Origin: an uncultured Oxalobacteraceae bacterium
GTDB taxonomy: Bacteria; Pseudomonadota; Gammaproteobacteria; Burkholderiales; Burkholderiaceae
Assembly: GCA_946478765.1 (NCBI GenBank)
Contig: CAMLDH010000135.1
Span: 1 to 9,260 of the forward strand
DNA: 9,260 nucleotides
Reading direction: 5' to 3'
The position numbers and the translations under genes are program-made. Each line of letters begins with the position of its first letter. Positions within the stretch are counted from its first letter, which is position 1. The notes under the pieces were generated by a model, which was not told the origin of the DNA, ran no database searches, and saw only the letters and a program-made list of their open reading frames with translations. Of this stretch, positions 5,753 to 9,260 are shown piece by piece.

Positions 5753-5778
5753 GTAGCGCGCATCACCATGCGCGCTAC
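5753..5778. promoter_or_regulatory. Perfect 11-bp inverted repeat overlapping the dinB promoter region
   Basis: GTAGCGCGCAT (5753-5763) and ATGCGCGCTAC (5768-5778) are exact inverted repeats around CACC. The right arm ends 18 bases before the -10 TAAAAT (5797-5802), so it covers where a -35 box would sit. That placement suits an operator. As RNA it would be a very stable hairpin, but no T run follows. It does not contain the LexA pattern of CTG, ten bases, CAG. Confidence 0.5.
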
Positions 5779-5796
5779 TTCCTGTCCGAAGACCGG

Positions 5797-5802
5797 TAAA
5801 AT
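5797..5802 (+). promoter_or_regulatory. Probable -10 element of dinB
   Basis: TAAAAT lies 30 bases before the TTG start of dinB and would give a leader of about 24 bases. No good -35 hexamer is found, since that position is taken by the right arm of the inverted repeat ending at 5778. Confidence 0.35.
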
Positions 5803-5832
5803 GAACGCCGATTCCAGACTCGCCCGACACCC

Positions 5833-6945
5833 TTGACGCCTTCCCGAAAAATCATTCATTGCGATTGCGACTGCTTCTATGCGGCCGTCGAGATGCGCGA
5901 CGATCCGTCATTGCGCGGGCGGCCGCTTGCGGTTGGCGGACGGCCCGATCAGCGCGGCGTGGTCGCGACCTGCAATTACGAAGCGCGCCACTTCGGCGTG
6001 CATTCCGCGATGGCGACGTCGCAGGCATTGAAGCGTTGTCCGGACCTCGTCCTATTGCCGCCCGCGATGGAAAAATACCGGGTCGCGTCGCACCAGATTC
6101 TCGCGATCTATCGTGATTACACCGACGCGGTCGAACCTCTGTCGCTCGACGAGGCCTATCTCGACGTCACCCACGCGACCGACTTCAAGGGCAGCGGCAC
6201 GCTGATCGCGCAGGATATCCGTGCGCGCATTGCCGCAACGGTCGGCATCACCGCTTCGGCCGGTGTCGCGCCCAACAAATTCCTGGCCAAAATCGCCAGC
6301 GACTGGAACAAACCCGACGGCTTGTTCGCGATCCGGCCGCATGAAATCGACGCATTCGTCGCGGTGCTGCCGGTCGAAAAATTGTTCGGCGTCGGCAAGG
6401 TCACCGCCGCTAAACTGAAGCGGCTCGGCGCGCATTACTGTGCCGATCTGCGCAACTGGTCGATGGGCGACTTGCAGCATCATTTCGGCAAATTCGGCGA
6501 GCGCCTGTTCGACCTGTGCCGCGGCATCGACAAGCGAGCGGTGTGCTCGACGCGCGAACGCAAATCGATCAGCGTCGAAGAAACCTATGTGATCGACTTG
6601 CCAGACATTGTCGCTTGCGCGCAGCAACTGGCGGTGCTGATCGAATCGCTGGCCGGCAGTGTGCGCCGCTTGAAGTCCGAGCGCTACATCACCAAATTAT
6701 TCGTCAAGATCCGCTTCGATGACTTTCGTAAAACCACGGCCGAATGCGTGAGTGCCGCTATCGATCAGGCGCAGTTTTACAAGTTGCTCGACACCGGATT
6801 CCAGCGCGGGCAACGGCCGGTGCGTTTGCTGGGCGTCGGCGTTCGGCTGGACGAGGATGAAGACGGCCTTAACGTCAATCAGCTGGGATTGTTCGGCGGC
6901 GATGGCGATCTCTCATCCGGGTTACCTGCCGATGCGGTGGAATAG
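5833..6945 (+). CDS. dinB: DNA polymerase IV (DinB, Y family), 370 aa
   Basis: DinB is the error-prone Y-family polymerase that copies past damaged template bases. The N-terminus RKIIHCDCDCFYAAVEMRDDP aligns with [21 protein letters not shown] of E. coli and keeps the metal-binding aspartate. The palm motif LSLDEAYLDVT carries the second acidic pair. Further matches are ATCNYEARHFGVHSAM, ASAGVAPNKFLAKIASDWNKPDG, the helix-hairpin-helix GVGKVTAAKLKRLG in the thumb, and the little-finger segment KLFVKIRFDDF. Near the C-terminus QLGLF (350-354) is a typical sliding-clamp binding motif, followed by a short tail. Length is normal. The start is TTG (5833), the only plausible one before the conserved N-terminus, and no Shine-Dalgarno sequence is visible. 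It is monocistronic in this window. No LexA box was recognised upstream. Confidence 0.95.
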   Translation: MTPSRKIIHCDCDCFYAAVEMRDDPSLRGRPLAVGGRPDQRGVVATCNYEARHFGVHSAMATSQALKRCPDLVLLPPAMEKYRVASHQILAIYRDYTDAVEPLSLDEAYLDVTHATDFKGSGTLIAQDIRARIAATVGITASAGVAPNKFLAKIASDWNKPDGLFAIRPHEIDAFVAVLPVEKLFGVGKVTAAKLKRLGAHYCADLRNWSMGDLQHHFGKFGERLFDLCRGIDKRAVCSTRERKSISVEETYVIDLPDIVACAQQLAVLIESLAGSVRRLKSERYITKLFVKIRFDDFRKTTAECVSAAIDQAQFYKLLDTGFQRGQRPVRLLGVGVRLDEDEDGLNVNQLGLFGGDGDLSSGLPADAVE

Positions 6946-6946
6946 G

Positions 6947-6985
6947 AAAATATTCTTTCTTGCGCAAAATATTCTTTTGATATTC
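6947..6985. repeat. AT-rich direct repeats after dinB
   Basis: AAAATATTCTTT occurs at 6947-6958 and again at 6966-6977. The core ATATTC occurs three times (6950-6955, 6969-6974, 6980-6985), with spacings of 19 and 11 bases. The stretch starts two bases after the dinB stop and is much richer in A and T than its surroundings. It may be a binding region for a regulator of the downstream transporter gene or AT-rich DNA for a nucleoid protein. Confidence 0.5.
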
Positions 6986-7022
6986 GTCGCGAATTCCGTG
7001 CTTTCTCTTGTTTGATCGCTGC

Positions 7023-7028
7023 TAAAGT
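7023..7028 (+). promoter_or_regulatory. Possible -10 element of the amino-acid-binding protein gene
   Basis: TAAAGT in the context gctgcTAAAGTgc resembles a -10. No good -35 accompanies it. Transcription from near 7035 would give a leader of about 150 bases containing a palindrome at 7037-7052 and a hairpin at 7143-7170. Confidence 0.25.
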
Positions 7029-7036
7029 GCTTTTGT

Positions 7037-7052
7037 GGGCATTGCAGTGCCC
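7037..7052. promoter_or_regulatory. 16-base near-palindrome, possible operator
   Basis: GGGCATTGCAGTGCCC pairs with itself at seven of eight positions. It sits immediately downstream of the candidate -10, where a repressor could block transcription of the binding-protein gene. The protein that would bind it is unknown. Confidence 0.3.
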
Positions 7053-7142
7053 GCAGGTGAAGCATTACCCGAATGTCTCCTTGGATTTCTGGGCGTGGGG
7101 CTCACTCCGACGCCACTCCATTTTTATCGCAACGAAAAGAAA

Positions 7143-7170
7143 ATGCGGACTGCCATTGGCGATACCGCAT
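7143..7170 (+). promoter_or_regulatory. Leader hairpin just ahead of a strong Shine-Dalgarno sequence
   Basis: ATGCGG (7143-7148) and CCGCAT (7165-7170) are exact inverted repeats, with GCC and GGC (7152-7154 and 7158-7160) able to pair inside the loop. GGGAGG (7172-7177) follows within two bases and serves the ATG at 7183. The structure could modulate ribosome access, but this is only a positional argument. Confidence 0.3.
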
Positions 7171-7182
7171 CGGGAGGAACAC

Positions 7183-8070
7183 ATGTACAAGATCATGAAA
7201 CGGCTTTCCGTTCTGGCATGGCTGCTGATGCCGTTGAGCGCGTCCGCCATCGACACGCTGACGAAGATTCGCGACACGCAAACCATTGTCATCGCGTATC
7301 GTGAAGGTTCGGCGCCATTTTCCTATCTCGATGAACATCAGCAGCCGGTCGGCTACTCGGTCGAACTGTGCGTGAAGGTGGCCGATGCCGTCAAGCGCGA
7401 ACTGAAATTGCCGAACGCGAAACTGCAATTCATCCCGGTCGATTCCACCACCCGCTTTTCAGCCATCATCGAAGGCAAGGCCGACATGGAATGCGGCGCC
7501 ACAACCAACAATGCCGAGCGCCGCACGCGCGTGGCATTCACAGTGCCGCACTTTTTCTCCAGCGTACGCGCGTTGGTGCGCAGCGCGGACGGCATACGCA
7601 ATTGGCCTGATCTGAAAAACAGGGTCGTGGTTACCACCAAAAGCACTACCACGATCAAGTTGTTGAACGACCGCAGCAATGTGCGCGCACTCAACATCCA
7701 GCTGCTGGAGGGCAAGGATGACCTCGATTCCTTCACGATGGTGGAAGCGGGCAAGGCCGACGCGTTTCCGATGGATGATGTGCTGTTGTACAGCCTGCGC
7801 TCCACCGCGAAAAATCCTGCGATGTTTGCCATCGTCGGCGATCCTTTGTCGGTGGAACCGTACGCGATCATGTTGCGCAAGGACGACCCCGCATTCAAGA
7901 AAATCGTGGATCGCGAAATGGTGCGCATCATCAACGATGGCGAAATCTACCGCATTTACGAGCGCTGGTTCATGCGCCCGATCGGCCCCAAGGGATCGAA
8001 CCTGAATATGCCGATGGGCTTTTTGTTGCGGGATTCGCTGCGCTTCCCGACCGATAAAGTCGGCGAATGA
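7183..8070 (+). CDS. GltI-like periplasmic amino-acid-binding protein (ABC transporter), 295 aa
   Basis: This is a periplasmic solute-binding protein for polar amino acids, most like the glutamate/aspartate receptor GltI of E. coli. A signal peptide is clear: MKRL basic start, hydrophobic LSVLAWLLMPLS, and ASA before cleavage after residue 22. The mature protein shows DTLTKIRDTQTIVIAYREGSAPFSYLD, then GYSVELCVKVADAVK, the ECGATTNNAERR motif shared with GltI (ECGSTTNNVERQ), the second-lobe KSTTTIKLLN, AFPMDDVLLYS, and EPYAIMLRKDDPAFKKIVD. The start at 7183 has GGAGGA five bases upstream and begins the signal peptide. The open frame back to 7012 has no support. Permease and ATPase genes are absent on both sides, so it would have to work with a transporter encoded elsewhere or as a sensor. 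Ligand choice within acidic or related amino acids is inferred. Confidence 0.88.
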   Translation: MYKIMKRLSVLAWLLMPLSASAIDTLTKIRDTQTIVIAYREGSAPFSYLDEHQQPVGYSVELCVKVADAVKRELKLPNAKLQFIPVDSTTRFSAIIEGKADMECGATTNNAERRTRVAFTVPHFFSSVRALVRSADGIRNWPDLKNRVVVTTKSTTTIKLLNDRSNVRALNIQLLEGKDDLDSFTMVEAGKADAFPMDDVLLYSLRSTAKNPAMFAIVGDPLSVEPYAIMLRKDDPAFKKIVDREMVRIINDGEIYRIYERWFMRPIGPKGSNLNMPMGFLLRDSLRFPTDKVGE

Positions 8071-8124
8071 TTTCAGTATCCATTGCGCCGACGGCGACAA
8101 AATATTTGTGGTGAAATTGGCCTG

Positions 8125-8151
8125 TTGAAGCGCTAGGCGCGCGTGTAAAAT
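8125..8151 (+). promoter_or_regulatory. Possible promoter for rdgC
   Basis: TTGAAG (8125-8130) and TAAAAT (8146-8151) are separated by 15 bases, shorter than ideal, and the -10 is good. Transcription would begin near 8158, leaving a leader of about 18 bases before the ATG at 8176. A small inverted repeat, ACAAA ATA TTTGT, lies further upstream at 8097-8109. Confidence 0.4.
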
Positions 8152-8175
8152 GACGCCTTTTTTCGGGCGTTCGTC

Positions 8176-9087
8176 ATGTGGTTCAAGAACCTTCAGATTT
8201 ACCGACTTCCCGCCTCGTGGGCGATGACATCCGAACAACTGGAAGCCTTGCTGGCGCCGCAGGCATTCGTGCAGGGCACCAGCCTGGAGCTGCAAACGCT
8301 GGGATGGATATCTCCGCGTGAAAACGGCATGCTGGTGCATACCGTCAACCGCCAGATGCTGCTCTTGCTCGGCGTCGAAAAGAAACTGCTGCCGGCCACC
8401 GTGATCAATCAGGTGACGAAGATTCGCGCCGCTGAAATCGAAGAGCAGCAGGGTTTCAAGCCGGGCCGCAAGCAGATGCGCGAACTCAAGGAGCAAGTCG
8501 CTGATGAACTGTTGCCGCGCGCTTTCAGTGTTTATCGCAACACCTGGGTCTGGATCGATCCGGTCAACGGCTGGCTGGTGGTCGATGCCGCCAGTCCGGC
8601 CAAAGCCGACGAAGTGCTGAAGCTGTTGCTCAAATCGGTCGACAAGCTGCCGCTGGAAAGCCTGCACGTGGCGCAATCACCGGTCGCCGCGATGACTGAT
8701 TGGTTGGCGGCGGATGAAGCGCCGGGCGGTTTTACCGTGGATCAGGATACCGAGTTGCGCGCAACCGGCGAGAGCAAGGCGACCGTGCGTTACGTGCGCC
8801 ACACGCTGGAAGCGGACGATGTGCGCCGTCATATCGCGGCCGGCAAGCAATGCACGCGGCTGGCGATGACCTGGGCCGATCGCGTATCGTTTGTGCTGAC
8901 CGAGTCGCTTACGATCAAGCGCGTTGCACCGCTCGATGTGCTGAAGGAAAACGACGATGCACGGACGCAGAACGACGACGAACGTTTCGATGGCGACATC
9001 GCTTTGATGACCGGTGAACTGAGTCGCATGCTGGCCGATCTGGTGCAGGCATTGGGGGGTGAAGTGCCGGCCAAAATGGCGGCGTAG
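8176..9087 (+). CDS. rdgC: Recombination-associated protein RdgC, 303 aa
   Basis: RdgC binds double-stranded DNA as a ring-shaped dimer on the nucleoid and restrains RecA. In Neisseria it affects pilin variation. The match to E. coli RdgC runs along the full length and the size is the same: [11 protein letters not shown] at the start, [59 protein letters not shown] in the centre, then AADDVRR-type and [22 protein letters not shown] segments, and the C-terminal [27 protein letters not shown]. The start ATG at 8176 begins the conserved sequence, although its Shine-Dalgarno sequence is weak. It is a single gene in this window, bounded downstream by a terminator. Nothing suggests truncation. RdgC with rep and dinB gives this region three fork-related genes, but they are not an operon. 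Confidence 0.95.
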   Translation: MWFKNLQIYRLPASWAMTSEQLEALLAPQAFVQGTSLELQTLGWISPRENGMLVHTVNRQMLLLLGVEKKLLPATVINQVTKIRAAEIEEQQGFKPGRKQMRELKEQVADELLPRAFSVYRNTWVWIDPVNGWLVVDAASPAKADEVLKLLLKSVDKLPLESLHVAQSPVAAMTDWLAADEAPGGFTVDQDTELRATGESKATVRYVRHTLEADDVRRHIAAGKQCTRLAMTWADRVSFVLTESLTIKRVAPLDVLKENDDARTQNDDERFDGDIALMTGELSRMLADLVQALGGEVPAKMAA

Positions 9088-9182
9088 CCAGCGCATACGC
9101 AGGTTTTGCAGGGTCGGGACATCCTTGCAGTGCCTGCTCCTGCAGAGGTTGCGTCGGCGCGAATCAATGGGTGGCGGACATA

Positions 9183-9212
9183 AAAAAAGACGACCCGAAG
9201 GCCGTCTTTTTT
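9183..9212. terminator. Bidirectional intrinsic terminator between rdgC and tRNA-Asp
   Basis: AAAAAAGACG (9183-9192) pairs with CGTCTTTTTT (9203-9212). CC and GG extend the stem past one A-C mismatch and leave a CGAA tetraloop. The six T after the stem on the plus strand would stop rdgC transcripts. The A run before it gives U residues on the minus strand, to stop tRNA-Asp transcripts eight bases after the CCA end. Confidence 0.85.
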
Positions 9213-9220
9213 CTTGATGC

Positions 9221-9260
9221 TGGCGGAGCGGACGGGGCTCGAACCCGCGACCCCCGGCGT
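9221..9260 (-). tRNA. tRNA-Asp (GTC), 3' part only
   Basis: Read on the minus strand, the window edge supplies the 3' half of a tRNA with an encoded CCA end (9223-9221), discriminator G, and acceptor strand CCGCTCC. The T arm is GCGGG TTCGAGC CCCGT, forming five pairs including one wobble. The variable loop is GGGTC and the anticodon stem strand GCCGG. The sequence ACGCCGGGGGTCGCGGGTTC is close to that of E. coli tRNA-Asp(GUC). The window ends just after the anticodon, so GUC itself is inferred from this similarity and not seen. Confidence 0.85.

Noticed and set aside
5801..5836. An 11-codon frame (MNADSRLARHP) ending in a TTGA overlap with the dinB start
   Set aside because: Its ATG lies inside the probable -10 element TAAAAT, so it would not be in the transcript, and it has no Shine-Dalgarno sequence.
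5833..5880. Three cysteines in the DinB N-terminus (HCDCDCFY) as a possible metal site
   Set aside because: The aspartates needed for catalysis are kept, and I recall similar HCDCDCFY starts in other betaproteobacterial DinB proteins, so it is likely a lineage variant.
7459..8676. A 405-codon minus-strand open frame
   Set aside because: It runs antisense across the binding-protein gene, the gap and most of rdgC, both of which are well supported on the plus strand.
9182..9260. tRNA-Asp 3' end as an integration attachment site
   Set aside because: No copy of the tRNA 3' end and no integrase or phage gene is seen in the window. The adjacent DNA is a terminator and rdgC.
1..9260. CRISPR array, transposon, toxin-antitoxin or defence system
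   Set aside because: No regularly spaced repeats of CRISPR type, no transposase or terminal inverted repeats, and no protein with defence or toxin motifs were found in either strand.

Overview
The window looks like a stretch of a betaproteobacterial chromosome, most likely Burkholderiales and close to Oxalobacteraceae. This is inferred from the GC-rich coding sequence, the style of the Rep, DinB, RdgC and SlyX proteins and the tRNA-Asp sequence. It was not tested by any database search. No insertion sequence, prophage, CRISPR array or defence system is visible, and most of the window reads as ordinary core or near-core genome.

Layout. (1) Bases 1-568, minus strand: a small EthD-like protein (568-251), then two weakly supported short reading frames that overlap it and each other by 4 bases (254-66, and 69 running off the left edge). 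(2) Bases 569-957: a non-coding divergent region with a hairpin, an AT-rich palindrome and an extended -10 promoter. (3) Bases 958-3003, plus: rep, the Rep DNA helicase. (4) Bases 3170-3697, plus: an OmpH/Skp-type periplasmic protein starting at TTG. (5) Bases 3755-3976, plus: a VF530-family small protein. (6) Bases 4192-4739, plus: slyX and a DUF2288 gene overlapping it, probably translationally coupled. (7) Bases 4847-5305, plus: a FliL-like single-pass membrane protein with no flagellar neighbours. (8) Bases 5306-5832: a 527-base gap with possible decayed coding sequence and two strong inverted repeats just ahead of dinB. (9) Bases 5833-6945, plus: dinB (DNA polymerase IV), with a TTG start. 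(10) Bases 6946-7182: an AT-rich repeat followed by the leader of the next gene. (11) Bases 7183-8070, plus: a GltI-like periplasmic amino-acid-binding protein without transporter partners. (12) Bases 8176-9087, plus: rdgC. (13) Bases 9183-9260: a bidirectional terminator shared with the 3' half of a minus-strand tRNA-Asp gene.

Three genes (rep, dinB, rdgC) act at replication forks or on recombination intermediates, but unrelated genes and separate promoter-like sequences lie between them. Only slyX-DUF2288 looks like a tight operon. The parts most worth a second look are the structured gap ahead of dinB, the orphan FliL-like protein, the tandem 12-base duplication that copies the start region of the EthD-like gene, and the AT-rich repeats behind dinB. 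I found no convincing previously undescribed system.
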